64,000 nt of DNA from Methylococcaceae bacterium (lineage in GTDB: Bacteria; Pseudomonadota; Gammaproteobacteria; Methylococcales; Methylomonadaceae), in contig JADKAL010000004.1 of assembly GCA_016715325.1 (NCBI GenBank), positions 186,001 through 250,000 of the forward strand, written 5' to 3'. Position 1 is the first letter of the stretch, and each line of letters starts with the position of its first letter. Under the pieces are notes generated by a model. The model was not told the origin of the DNA. It ran no database searches and saw nothing but the letters and a program-made list of their open reading frames with translations. Made by a program: the position numbers and the translations under genes. Shown piece after piece: positions 17,465-26,777 of this stretch.

Positions 17465-18469
17465 TTAATTAAACGTCGTACCCGGTGTAGGCGGTAAGAC
17501 CGGCATTTTTTGCTCAGGGAATTCGCCTGTCAATGCATTCAAAAATGCCACAATATCGGACAATTCTTCAGTCGACAATTCTTTATCCAATTGCAACTTA
17601 GCCATGACTTTAACCGCTTCGTCCAAGGTTTTTACGGCGCCGTTGTGGAAATAAGGTGCTGTTAAAGCAATATTACGCAAAGTCGGCACTTTGAATTTAT
17701 GCTCGTCTTCCGATTTCTTGGTGACCTCAGCTAAGCCTAAGTCTTTATTAAAATGGTACTTTGCCTGATACATTCCATTGCTATGCATTGGAAATTTTTG
17801 AAACATGCCGGGGCCGTTAAAGGCAGGGCCGCTATGACAACCGGTACAACCGAGTTCCGCAACCTTATTCATCCCCCGAACTTCTTGCTCGGTGAGCGCA
17901 GATTTTTCACCACTAACAAATTTGTCGTATGGACTATTCGGCGTAATCAGGGTTCTTTCATAAGCAGCAATGGCTTTTGTTGCGGTATCCTTAGATATGG
18001 CATTTCCCCCGAAAGCATCGGCGAATGCTTTTTTATAACCTTCGATGGTATTCAATCGGGCAACGACATCGTCCCAGCTTTTCATCCCCATTTCAATCGG
18101 ATTCGTTACCGGACCTGCCGCTTGCGCTTCTAAACTTTCGGCTCTACCGTCCCAAAATTGCACCGCATTAAACGCCGCATTCCAAACCGTCGGCGCACTG
18201 CGCCCGCCGGTTTGACCGTTAACGCCCATTGAATTCGGACGATTGTCTTCGCCGCCTAACATCGTATTATGGCAGGACGAACACGACACCGTTCCGGTAG
18301 AAGAAAGCCGCGGATCGTGGTACAGCATTTTTCCTAACGCTACTTTTTCCGGTGTCGTAGGATTATCGGCGGGCGCGGGTGCTTCACGAGGCAAAGCATC
18401 CCATGCATTAACCGCGGAAACCGAACACGCCAGCGTTACTGCCGTCAGCAGCGAATTGATTTTAAACAT
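17465..18469 (-). CDS. Periplasmic di-heme cytochrome c peroxidase (CcpA/MauG family)
   Basis: A 334-residue c-type cytochrome. A signal peptide (MFKINSLLTAVTLACSVSAVNA) precedes two heme-binding CxxCH motifs, CSSCH and CTGCH, in the two halves, as in bacterial di-heme peroxidases. GGRSAPTVWNAAFN, QFWDGRAESLEAQA and VPTLRNIALTAPYFHNG are family signatures. It reduces hydrogen peroxide with electrons from a periplasmic cytochrome or cupredoxin. The ATG at 18469 is chosen because GGAGGAG, a strong ribosome site, lies right before it; the ORF start 12 bp earlier would lie inside that site. Confidence 0.93.
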   Translation of the reverse strand: MFKINSLLTAVTLACSVSAVNAWDALPREAPAPADNPTTPEKVALGKMLYHDPRLSSTGTVSCSSCHNTMLGGEDNRPNSMGVNGQTGGRSAPTVWNAAFNAVQFWDGRAESLEAQAAGPVTNPIEMGMKSWDDVVARLNTIEGYKKAFADAFGGNAISKDTATKAIAAYERTLITPNSPYDKFVSGEKSALTEQEVRGMNKVAELGCTGCHSGPAFNGPGMFQKFPMHSNGMYQAKYHFNKDLGLAEVTKKSEDEHKFKVPTLRNIALTAPYFHNGAVKTLDEAVKVMAKLQLDKELSTEELSDIVAFLNALTGEFPEQKMPVLPPTPGTTFN

Positions 18470-18750
18470 AGACTCCTCCAAATGTAGTTATTATTGATTG
18501 TCGGACCACGTACAGACTATTCAGTACATGCCGCTAGTCTTATAAACCAGCCGAATTGTAAAATATAAAACAGTCCAGGTACAATCTTATTAAAAACCAC
18601 ATTACCTTGATTTGAGCGAGTCAAAAAATGTTGCTGACGAAAAATCAATTTTGACCCGCTAATTCTCTGATTACGATGCTAAAGGATAATGATCGGCACA
18701 ACGCTTACTCCTGCTCCTAAAAAAATCATTTTTACAATAAAGAGAGATGA

Positions 18751-19215
18751 TTAGGGTACGGCAACGCAACTCAGATTGCCGTATGCCACAAACCAAGCCG
18801 ATCCGGTTCCTTCAAATACGCCTGCAAACGTCGCATTGGGCAGGGCAATATTGGGGTGTACGTAACCTAATATCTGGTATCGCGTTGTTTCAAAACCGGT
18901 CGTGGTTATGCCCAAACTAACCCGTTGATGGTAATCGCCCGGAAATTTATCGGGCAAGACCGTGCCTTTGTCTGGATTGTAAGAAAACCATTTCACTCCG
19001 CCGTGCAACCAAGAAGCCGCCAGCACTTTTCCCGTACTTTTTCGCCATTTAAAAGCCATCGGCTCGGGCAGACTAAGCAAACTGGCAAAATGCGATTCAT
19101 TAGTCTTAAAGGTACAGATTTCGTCTGCCGCCTGAGCTTTTCCAGTGTGGATTATGAGCGCTCCAACAGCCATTAAAGCAGGAACAAAAGCCGATATAGT
19201 TACTTTTCTTTTCAT
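18751..19215 (-). CDS. Small secreted protein of unknown function
   Basis: A 154-residue protein (from ATG 19215, 6 bp after AGGTGA) with a clear signal peptide, cleavage after AQA. The mature part begins ADEICTFKTNESHF and contains two cysteines, one near each end (EICTF, NLSCVAVP), which could be joined in a disulfide. It has many aromatic residues (WFSYNPD, SAWFVAYGN), suggesting a compact beta domain. I do not recognise the family. It is flanked by 270-290 bp non-coding gaps and is not obviously in an operon. Confidence 0.65.
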   Translation of the reverse strand: MKRKVTISAFVPALMAVGALIIHTGKAQAADEICTFKTNESHFASLLSLPEPMAFKWRKSTGKVLAASWLHGGVKWFSYNPDKGTVLPDKFPGDYHQRVSLGITTTGFETTRYQILGYVHPNIALPNATFAGVFEGTGSAWFVAYGNLSCVAVP

Positions 19216-19513
19216 CTTAGTCACCTATTTGATTAGTTAATTTGGTTTATCAACGCAAATCAGTCGCGTTCGGTTCAATATAGGCTTGAAAAATCTGAAG
19301 TTCAGTTAACTTTTCTCACTAAAAATATGAAATAGTGACTATCGAAAAAGGGATTCGTCTGGCAAATTCTATGAGTTATCTTTTTACGTTTAGCAGCGAT
19401 TAGGCCTTTTAATGTTGAGCCGCTCGTGCCAAGCCGACCCAGCATACAACCTCTTTCGGCAGTTACAATGCGGCGGACAAATCGCTTTGGTAAGTCAGCA
19501 ACATGAATCAAAA

Positions 19514-20242
19514 CTAGCGAACTGCCACCACTGTGTTTCTAAGATAATCGTTTTTCCTGCTGAGATATTCCCCAACAAATGCTTGCATCGGTTCGTCCTC
19601 ATAAGCACTCGGTACACTCAACGCAAGCTTTTTAACGCCGCCTCCAACTGTATCGTCGCCATCTTTAATCTGAAAACGCAAAAACGCGGAAGCCCGTTTA
19701 CCGTTGACTTCCATTTTCGGTTCCTGCATTTCCACGGTGGCTTGCCGGAAATCAAGATGTTGAAACGATAAAGTCATGCTTTCATAAATGACCAGCGGCC
19801 TATTGAGGCTAAACATTACATTTTCCTGGGCTAATAGCGGCACCAACACATAGGGAAAATTTTGCCCGGAAAAGGCCACATAATCGCGAATGAAACTGTC
19901 AATCAATGCTGAATTCCGACTAATGTTGCCCGAACGTTTAATTTGCATATAGGTTTTACCGTCGTTGTCATTGACATCGATTTGCTCTGCCTCGGTATCG
20001 GGAAAACTCAACAACACCCCATGTCCGACCATCCCGGAAAAGCTAAAGTGCATATTTTGGTTTAGGCCGTATTTCTCCAATGCCAATGCAAACAACAAAT
20101 CGCCCGGCACACAAAAACGCTTAGCACCAACATCGTGTAAAGGATTAAAATCGTGCGCTACTTCTTTAGCGAACTTACTGGCTTGTACGGCTGCAACACT
20201 GACAAAACCATTATGAATTTTATAAAAATCTTTTAAAAACAT
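19514..20242 (-). CDS. DUF3581 family protein
   Basis: About 242 residues starting MFLKDFYKIHNGFVSVAAVQ (ATG 20242); an upstream extension to 20356 is not conserved. FAKEVAHDFNPLHDVGAKRF, CVPGDLLFALALEKYGL and VAFSGQNFPYVLVPLLA match the DUF3581 family of gammaproteobacteria. The D-F-N-P-L-H motif recalls the catalytic Asp/His of MaoC-type hot-dog hydratases, so a link to acyl-thioester chemistry is possible but unproven. No operon partner is visible. Confidence 0.82.
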   Translation of the reverse strand: MFLKDFYKIHNGFVSVAAVQASKFAKEVAHDFNPLHDVGAKRFCVPGDLLFALALEKYGLNQNMHFSFSGMVGHGVLLSFPDTEAEQIDVNDNDGKTYMQIKRSGNISRNSALIDSFIRDYVAFSGQNFPYVLVPLLAQENVMFSLNRPLVIYESMTLSFQHLDFRQATVEMQEPKMEVNGKRASAFLRFQIKDGDDTVGGGVKKLALSVPSAYEDEPMQAFVGEYLSRKNDYLRNTVVAVR

Positions 20243-20317
20243 ATTTTTATCACTAACTTTTCTGTAATGAATTATTCTACCATATGACGCTTTCAGTTCC
20301 GTATTATAGATACGGCC

Positions 20318-20406
20318 CCATGAAATCTTAATTCCCTTTCGCGTCGAGCTTGTCAAAAGGCGGCATGTGCTTTAACTAATTCAGCACGAACGGTTCAGAC
20401 CTTAAG
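20318..20406. repeat. Fragment of dispersed repeat before the IS66 remnant
   Basis: Reads CCATGAAATCTTAATTCCC, GAGCTTGTCAAAAGGCGG and TCAGCACGAACGG, matching the order of motifs at 7558-7695 (ATGAAGTCTTAATTTCCG ... CAACACGAGCTG). Confidence 0.55.
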
Positions 20407-20520
20407 TGTCCGAACAACAGCCATCGTCCAGGAAGAACCTAGTTCAAACCAGCTTATGCGGCTTATCTGAAGTCCATGCCAAAAAGCAAGGCATACCAAC
20501 GTGGTCGCCGCTGTTGATAT

Positions 20521-21544
20521 GTAACGGCCTAGCCGCTCCACATTGTTTTTTCTGACCTATTCTGTTTTAGCGTTTCGATCCATTCTGGGGTTAACGGCAG
20601 TAGTTCATCAATGCGGCTATTGGGCCAAGCCAGTAGTTTTTCCAAGGTATCTTTTAGCCATTCGGCAGGGTTAAGCCCATTGAGTTTGGCAGTGCCAAGT
20701 AAAGTTTGAATAGCGGCGGCACGTTGGCCTGCCCGCTCTGAGCCCGTAAAAAGCCAATTCTTTTTTCCTAATGCGATGGGCCTTATACTGTTTTCCACTG
20801 GGTTATTGTCGATCGGCAGGTGACCCGTTTCGGCATAGCGGACCAGGGCGGGCCAGCGCTTGAGGGTGTAGTCCATAGCCTTGGCGGAAGCGCCGCCGTT
20901 GGCCGTGTTGAAGCGCGTGTTTAGCAACCAAGCGTGCAAGGCATCGAGAACCGGCTGGCTTTGTTCTTGGCGCAGTTGCCGACGGGTTTCGATGTCAAAC
21001 TCTTTGGCTTCTGCTTCGATGGCGTAGAGTATGCCGATGCGTTGTAACGCTTCCCATGCCATGGGGCTGTTATTGGCTTGGTGTAAGTCGAAGAACTTGC
21101 GCCGGGCGTGCGCGAAACAGCCAAGTTCAATACAGGTTGTTGTTTTACCCTCGGTGCTGAACAGGGCCTTATAGCCAACATAATCATCAACCAATAGGTG
21201 GCCTTGCCAAGCCCCAAGGAACTGCCGGGCATGGCTGCCGCTTCGGCTGCTTTGGTAATCGAAGATGATGATCCTCGGGACTGGCTCCAGGTCATTGCTG
21301 CGATATGCCCACAGGTAAGCTTTTTTGGTTTTGCCCTTGCCGGGGTCGAGTTGCGCCACCGGCGTCTCGTCGGCATGCAGGGTATTGCCCTGCAACAGGT
21401 GCCAGGCGAGACGGGCTGCCAGGGGCTGCAAGGCAACGCCGATGCGCCCCCCCATTCTGCCAAGGTGGAGCGGGCGAGAATAACTTTATCACGGGCGGCA
21501 ATCTGCTCCAGTCGGTAGAGCGGGAGATGATCCAGGTATTTACT
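20521..21544 (-). mobile_element. IS66-family element, 3' remnant
   Basis: The remnant starts at GTAACGGCCTAGCCGC (20521), which fits the IS66 terminal GTAA. It includes the C-terminal two-thirds of the TnpC transposase and then stops abruptly at the IS4 copy (21545). The upstream tnpA, tnpB and N-terminal TnpC are missing, so IS4 insertion plus deletion removed them. Confidence 0.85.
20529..21544 (-). pseudogene. IS66 transposase TnpC, truncated and frameshifted
   Basis: The catalytic Asp is in HADETPVAQLD, the second in LLVDDYVGYKALF and the Glu in DNNPVENSIRPIALGKKNW, so the DDE core is intact. The N-terminal side (KYLDHLPLYRLEQIAARDK) is in another frame; the shift lies in a seven-C run at 21447-21453 (seven G on the coding strand), where one more base restores the frame. 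The N-terminal third is missing because the IS4 copy starts at 21545. Confidence 0.87.
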
Positions 21545-22927
21545 CAATGCCGTTAAGTTAAGCCTCACCGATATTGCCGCCTGGGTTTGGTCCTGATCCA
21601 GTTTTTGGGTCTAGGTGCTTTTCGGTTGGGTCGTTTGCGTTCGAGAGTTCTGGCGTAGAGGGCAATCAGTTCCAAAATCAGGTCGTGCGGCACACGTTGG
21701 ATCAGCCATGCGAACAGCCGGGTTTTCAGAGAGTTGAGAATGTAGGTGAGGTTGGGATAATAATGCGCCGCTTTATCGTCCGGCGGCCTATCGTAAGCCT
21801 CGCGTGCGAGGGCTTCCGCTAAATTCGCGGTGAATATTTTGGCATGAATGTCCTGGCGTATCGATTCGGGTAGTTCGCCGGTGAATTGTTCCAGGTAAAG
21901 CCGGTGCTTAAGTACTTTGAAGGCTTCTTCGATGTTCCAGCGGGCGTGGTACAACTCGGCGAAGGCTTGGGCAGGATAGATGTCCCTGTCGGTCAGCGTG
22001 GTCGCCAGGACTTCGCTATGGCCGGTGGACAGGATCACCTTGATCAAGCGTAGTGTCAGACTTTTGTGCGTCAATGTCTGGCCGGCTGCTTGGGCTTGGC
22101 GATGGGCTGAAGCGGATACGGGTAAGGTGATGACGGTTTCGGGCAGGCCTGACCGCAGAAAGGCTTCCACGGCGGGCCATTGGTTGCCATCCATACGGGC
22201 GAGGAAAGGTAAGCCGCGTTGTTGTAGCAGGGAAAACAGCCATACCGCCGGAAAACCACGATCCATGACCAACAGATCATCGTTGGCCAGATGTGGCAGA
22301 AGTTGCGCCAATAACGCCCGCTCGCCATTATCAAAACGCGCGATGACGGTTTTAATCATCAGCTTTGAGGCGGTCATGAAACAGACCCAAGACGCGGACC
22401 AACACATAAGGCTGGCCGCTGCTGTCGGTTTGAACGCCGTACGCTTCTCTGTTTTCCAGCCAGGGCGGTAAGCGGAAGGTCGTTGAATCGGTGGCAACTA
22501 AACGCAGCCCTTGCCAGCGCGGTTCAGGCAGGCGTTCGTTGAGCAAACCGATCAAGCTGTCGTTGAGTGCCTCAAAGGCAGTGGCCTTGAGTTTTTGCCG
22601 GGCTTGCGAAACGGCGCTTTTGCTTACGGTTCGTAAAGAACTACCCTCCAGCGTGGCAAACAAGTCGTCCAGCAGTGTCTGTAAACTGCCTTTGAAGGCG
22701 CAGAGCAGGAATGAAACCAACACCGGAAAAGTAAGCGACGCGCTGCCGGGTAAAGGCTTTGTCGTCAGTCCGGTGTGCGGTGATGAAGTCGGGCGAATGG
22801 ATAAGTTTTGAAAGATGGGCGAGAATGCTGGCATGGATACTGCTAAGTCGGTTTCATTTATTTATCCTTTTTTTTCAGCTGGTTATATTATGCATTATAG
22901 CACAAGTAGCTTAGCTTAACGGCATTG
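21545..22927 (-). mobile_element. IS4-family insertion sequence, copy 1
   Basis: Bounded by inverted ends CAATGCCGTTAAGTTAAG (left) and CTTAGCTTAACGGCATTG (right), 1383 bp. One transposase gene on the minus strand. A second copy in the opposite orientation lies at 26778-28155. No target duplication is visible: the left flank is IS66 sequence ending TTTACT and the right flank begins GGGGTCGG. Confidence 0.9.
21565..22834 (-). pseudogene. IS4-family transposase, one frameshift (copy 1)
   Basis: Begins MPAFSPIFQNLSIRPTSS at 22834 and ends RRQYR at 21565. The DDE residues lie in VATDSTTFRLPPW, LLVMDRGFPAVW and the YREK block YHARWNIEEAFKVLK. Around 22365-22371 one extra base (TTTCATGACC where copy 2 has TTTACGACC) shifts the frame after VRVLGLF. 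Copy 2 reads through in this place, so the shift in copy 1 is secondary. Confidence 0.88.
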
Positions 22928-23097
22928 GGGGTCGGACTACCCACTTCGGTAAACAGCAATAAATGAATTTGCTGAATGGCTGGTAAGGAGTATAAGCAAT
23001 CTGCTCCATCCGTCATTTTCACGTTCCCTGATATAGCGGTCTGGCAATGATTTCAATTACACTATCGGGATGTCCCTACAAGTTTTAGTATTGCGCC

Positions 23098-23586
23098 ATG
23101 CCAACGTCGCTAAAAGTCCCGAAAGCCCTGGCAGATAAATTTTCTGCCATCACTGTGCTTACCGACGCTTTCGGTAACAAACATCTCAATAACGAATACC
23201 TTCAGTTGATCCATCAAGCTATTGGTGCTTCGGCTAGAAAACGTCCCTCTCCATTACTTAAGGGAAAAGAAAATGTTTGGGCTGCAGGTGTGATCCACGC
23301 CGTTGGTCATGTTAATTTTTTGGACGACCCGTCACAATCGCCGCATTGCAAATCAAAAACCATCTATGAGCATTTTGGTATTTCCGCGAGCACTGGCCAA
23401 AGCAAATCAAGGGAGATTCGGGATATGCTGGGCATGGGGCCAATGTCGCCCGAATGGTCTTTGCCCAGCCAGCTCATGGATAACCCGATGGTGTGGATGT
23501 TACAAGTCGATGGGATCGTTGTTGATATTCGCCAGGCACCCATTGAGCTGAGATCTTTGCACGAACCCAATCCCCCAAATTGGTAA
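23098..23586 (+). CDS. DUF6398-like protein, C-terminus altered by IS5 insertion
   Basis: A 162-residue reading frame; the first 151 residues look native. IGASARKRPSPLLKGKENVW, AAGVIHAVGHVNFLDDPSQ and GISASTGQSKSREIRDMLGM resemble DUF6398, often found in or next to SEC-C type proteins. The middle segment looks like a helix-turn-helix. The IS5-type element entered exactly at the end: before insertion the sequence would have read ATT GAG CTG TAA, giving ...APIEL. The last 11 residues (RSLHEPNPPNW) come from the inverted repeat of the element. The protein is probably still functional. Confidence 0.72.
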   Translation: MPTSLKVPKALADKFSAITVLTDAFGNKHLNNEYLQLIHQAIGASARKRPSPLLKGKENVWAAGVIHAVGHVNFLDDPSQSPHCKSKTIYEHFGISASTGQSKSREIRDMLGMGPMSPEWSLPSQLMDNPMVWMLQVDGIVVDIRQAPIELRSLHEPNPPNW

Positions 23587-24775
23587 AATAAGCCTTTATT
23601 AAAGCCCGAACAATACCTATGTCCTGGAAGAATTTAGCCCAAACCAGTTTAAGCGATGCCCTTGTCAAGCACCACGAAGCCTTGGAGGAGCTGGATGGCA
23701 TTGACCAGTTGATCGACTGGAAAGCGATAGAGAAGCTGATGGCGGGCATCCATGCCAAGAAGCAAGGCGAGGCGGCGTGGCCGCCGTTGATGATGTTCAA
23801 GGCCTTGTTGTTACAAAGCTGGTATCGCTTGAGTGACCCTGGGTTAGAGAAGCAACTGGCGCGGGACTTGATGTTCCGGCGCTTCATCAACTTAGGGTTG
23901 AGCGAAGGCGTACCCGACCACAGTACGATCTGGCGGTTCCGCAACACATTAACCCAGCAGGGATTGCTGGACACCTTGTTGTCCGAAGTCAACCAGCAAC
24001 TATCGGCCAAAGGTTTATATATCAAGTCCGGCGAAGTCAGCATCGTGGATGCTACCGTCATTGAGGCCAAGCAAAGCCGCCCGCGCAAGGGCAAGGACGG
24101 GGAAAACACCCAAGACAGCGACGCCGGTTACAACGTCAAAGTCGCGGCCAACGGCAAGAAGACCAGCACCTATGGCTATAAGGCACACGTCAATGTCGAT
24201 GAGGACGGCTTCATCAAAGCCGTTGACTATACTCCCGGCAACGAACATGACTCAATTCCCTCAAAAAACTGCTGACCTATACCGAGGAACAGGTATATGC
24301 CGACAAGGCCTATGCCAGTGCCGAACACGACCGGCTGCTGGCTAAGCGTAACACCGGCAACCGTATCCTCAACAAAGCCAACCGCAACCAACCGTTAAGC
24401 GACCGCCAAAAACAACAAAACCGGCAGTGGTCAAGCGTCCGCAGCACCGTCGAGCGCGTGTTTGGTGTGCTTAAGCAGCACTATGGCATCGCCAAGGCGC
24501 GTTATCTGGGCCTTAAGCGTAACCAAACCCAGTTCATGCTGGCGGCGATGGCTTATAACATCAAGCGCGGCGTAACTGTCCAGGCCGAGATGATGGCTTG
24601 CATAGGATAAGTCCGTCCAATGCACGGAAAACGGCGGACAAGAGTCAAGATTGTAAGAAAAATTGACAGCTAAATGCCTAATTCAGCCGAATACTACTTA
24701 TTAATGCCAACGCCAATTCAAAAAATCGGCTTATAACCATTCAGCCGCAGTTTCTGCTGTCCGTGCAAAGGTCTC
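23550..24775 (+). mobile_element. IS5-family insertion sequence with 5-bp target duplication
   Basis: Left end GAGATCTTTGCACG (23550) and right end CGTGCAAAGGTCTC (24775) are inverted with one mismatch. GAGCT is found directly before (23545-23549) and after (24776-24780) the element. Excision would regenerate the stop codon of the DUF6398-like gene. The element is 1226 bp with one transposase gene. Confidence 0.9.
23619..24610 (+). pseudogene. IS5-family transposase, one frameshift
   Basis: Starts MSWKNLAQTSLSDALVKHHE. The first catalytic Asp is in SIVDATVIEAKQSRPRKG. After GNEHDS (about 24252) a base is missing; the next frame continues SLKKLLTYTEEQVYADKAYA (second Asp) and SSVRSTVERVFGVLKQHYG (Glu), ending at 24610. 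Some IS5-group elements use programmed frameshifts, but this site has no obvious slippery heptamer, so decay or error is likelier. Confidence 0.86.
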
Positions 24776-24901
24776 GAGCTGTAAGAGTTGGCCTTTGAGC
24801 AAGGCTACTTCCCCTTTATTCCTTCCAAACAGCAATAGGCGTTGTTAACCTGCAGGGTATATTGCCTTGCGGTTTTGCTACATTATGTATTGCAATGTTC
24901 T

Positions 24902-24915
24902 ATACATATATGTAT
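24902..24915. promoter_or_regulatory. Palindromic operator upstream of tacAT
   Basis: Perfect 14-bp palindrome ATACATATATGTAT, 29 bp before the antitoxin ATG. The flanking TGTATTATAGTGTAATATACA adds further near-inverted TATAC/GTATA half-sites. DUF1778 antitoxins bind such palindromes to autorepress (family knowledge). Confidence 0.6.
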
Positions 24916-24944
24916 TATAGTGTAATATACATTGGAGTAAAACC

Positions 24945-25226
24945 ATGCCACAAACTCAACCCAAAGAAGCGGTTTCCATCAATATCCGTGCGAAAGCTAA
25001 GCAGCGTGACCTTATCGACCAAGCGGCGACCCGGTTAGGCCGTAGCCGTTCGGATTTTATGCTTGAGGCCGCCTGCCGTGAAGCTGAAGACGTATTGCTC
25101 GACCAAGCATTTTTCTCCGTCGATGCAGGCACATTTGCAAAATTTCAGGCACTACTCGATCAACCCTTGCCGCCCACTGACAAATTACGCCGCCTACTCA
25201 AGACCAAAGCGCCTTGGGAGAAATGA
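24945..25226 (+). CDS. tacA: TacA-type antitoxin (DUF1778, ribbon-helix-helix)
   Basis: A 93-residue antitoxin: KEAVSINIRAKAKQRDLIDQ, then AATRLGRSRSDFMLEAAC is the DUF1778 ribbon-helix-helix DNA-binding domain. The C-terminal tail (PPTDKLRRLLKTKAPWEK) wraps the toxin. Its stop overlaps the toxin start (ATGA). A palindromic operator lies upstream. The A+T-rich promoter contrasts with the surroundings. Confidence 0.93.
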   Translation: MPQTQPKEAVSINIRAKAKQRDLIDQAATRLGRSRSDFMLEAACREAEDVLLDQAFFSVDAGTFAKFQALLDQPLPPTDKLRRLLKTKAPWEK

Positions 25227-25735
25227 ACACATTAAATCTCAGGCCGCCATCACCGATCACGGCGGATATTGGCCTGGCAGATTTCGACAGCGGTGAATTG
25301 TCCCTCAATGAATGGCTTAGGAAACGTGCGTTAAAAAATCATTTAACTGGGGCCTCACGTTGTTTCGTACTTTGTTCCGAAAACACTGTCATTGGATATT
25401 ACAGCCTGTCTGCCGGGGCGATAAGCCATGAGGCCACCCCGAAGTCGATGCGGCGCAACATGCCAGACCCTCTGCCAGTGCTACTGCTCGGCAGGCTCGC
25501 CGTCGATAAGCGTTACCACAATAAAGGGGTCGGCCAGGCCTTGTTGCGCGATGCGATGATTCGGGCTGTCAATGTATCTGGCAGCGCTGGCGTTTTTGCC
25601 ATCCTGGTTCACGCCCTAAATGACCCGGCCAAGCAATTCTATTTGTCCCGTGGTTTCGTGGAATCGCCTTTGCAGCCAATGACGCTTATGATGACCATAG
25701 AAACAGTCCGGTCAATATTGGCTGAGCCCAGCTGA
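25223..25735 (+). CDS. tacT: TacT-type GNAT toxin
   Basis: A 170-residue GNAT acetyltransferase. LGRLAVDKRYHNKGVGQALL is the acetyl-CoA binding motif A (R/Q-x-x-G-x-G/A), and CSENTVIGYYSLSAGAISHE and NDPAKQFYLSRGFVESPLQP are typical. Such toxins acetylate the amino group of charged aminoacyl-tRNAs and stop translation. The ATG at 25223 overlaps the antitoxin stop by 4 bp and is preferred over an earlier in-frame TTG at 25214. Both genes look intact, unlike most of their mobile-element surroundings. Confidence 0.93.
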   Translation: MNTLNLRPPSPITADIGLADFDSGELSLNEWLRKRALKNHLTGASRCFVLCSENTVIGYYSLSAGAISHEATPKSMRRNMPDPLPVLLLGRLAVDKRYHNKGVGQALLRDAMIRAVNVSGSAGVFAILVHALNDPAKQFYLSRGFVESPLQPMTLMMTIETVRSILAEPS

Positions 25736-25856
25736 CTTTTTCCAATCAGTCGGAAAACTGACCGAGTTTGACCCCCTTATTCTCAGTAAAATTAATACTA
25801 TTAAGCCTGCATTCATTGACGAGGGCTAAAATCGTTTCAACTTTAAGACATTTGAA

Positions 25857-26777
25857 CCTAAAAAGAGCAGTTTGCGCCCTATGCAGGTGCGGGAAAGCAA
25901 TCGGGTGGATACAATTGCCGGCCTCGAAGATACTTTACTAGTGCCAAACTGAGTATCCGGCACCAACGCTGTTGGGCATTGAACTGCTCCGCAGTTGCCC
26001 AAAGCTCTTTGAAGAATGCGGCAATCCGGCGGTAGCACTGTTCAACTTTTACCGCCTCGGCGTGGGTACTGCTGACGGTTAGTCGGGTTTGTCCTGGCGT
26101 GACGCGTTCGCCTGCCGATGCCATAGAGCATCAAGGGGCGACTGGGATGGCTTCGGTATGTCGGTCGGGATCGGCGAGCCGGACGAACAAGCTCCACCAG
26201 TTATAAACCAACGCGATGATCCTGGCCATAAACCGGCAACGTTTCAGGTCCTGCGTGGTGAAGCCACCCCAGCCCCAATGATTTTTGAGTTCGTCAAAAC
26301 TGTTTTCAGCATCGGCGCGGTCTCGGTAAAGTTGGGCAACGCTGAGCATTTCGATGTCCAAGGAGGTCACCAGGACGCTATATTCGTACACAGCGACATC
26401 ATCGTCGGTTAGTTCCGCAAAACTCAACTGTCGCGGGCCTTGTTGGTTTTGGGCCGACCACCGCCAGGTTTTTCTTTTTAGCTGCCGACGCAGGACGACT
26501 ACACGCCGGGCACAACTCCAGCCAGTTAGGCGCAGTTCTGACTTGCGGCTTGCCAGCCCTGTCCGGCCTTTTACCCACTGATTACCCAGCATCAGCCGTT
26601 CAACCAAGCGCCGCGTGTTCGAGGTCAGCCGCAGTTTGAACAAGTCAGGGAGACCTGCTTGCTCAGCCGCCTGCAGGTTGGCTTCGGTGCCCCAGTCCCG
26701 ATCTCCCCTGAGCAACGCTGGCCAATGCTCACGGGGCAACCGGTTCAGCAGCGCCCATAACCCCAGGGAGCTGTGCT
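25857..26777 (-). mobile_element. IS1380-family element, 3' remnant
   Basis: The terminus CCTAAAAAGAGCAGTTTGCG at 25857 equals the end of the fuller copy at 33069 (GCAAACTGCTCTTTTTAGG). The transposase C-terminal two-thirds remain: LPREHWPALLRGDRDWGTEA through NSFDELKNHWGWGGFTTQDL and, after a lost base near 26135 (ATCCCAGTC where copy 2 has ATCACCAGTC) and further shift, TVSSTHAEAVKVEQCYRRIA. It is cut at 26777 by IS4 copy 2, and the other end of the element is absent. Confidence 0.86.
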
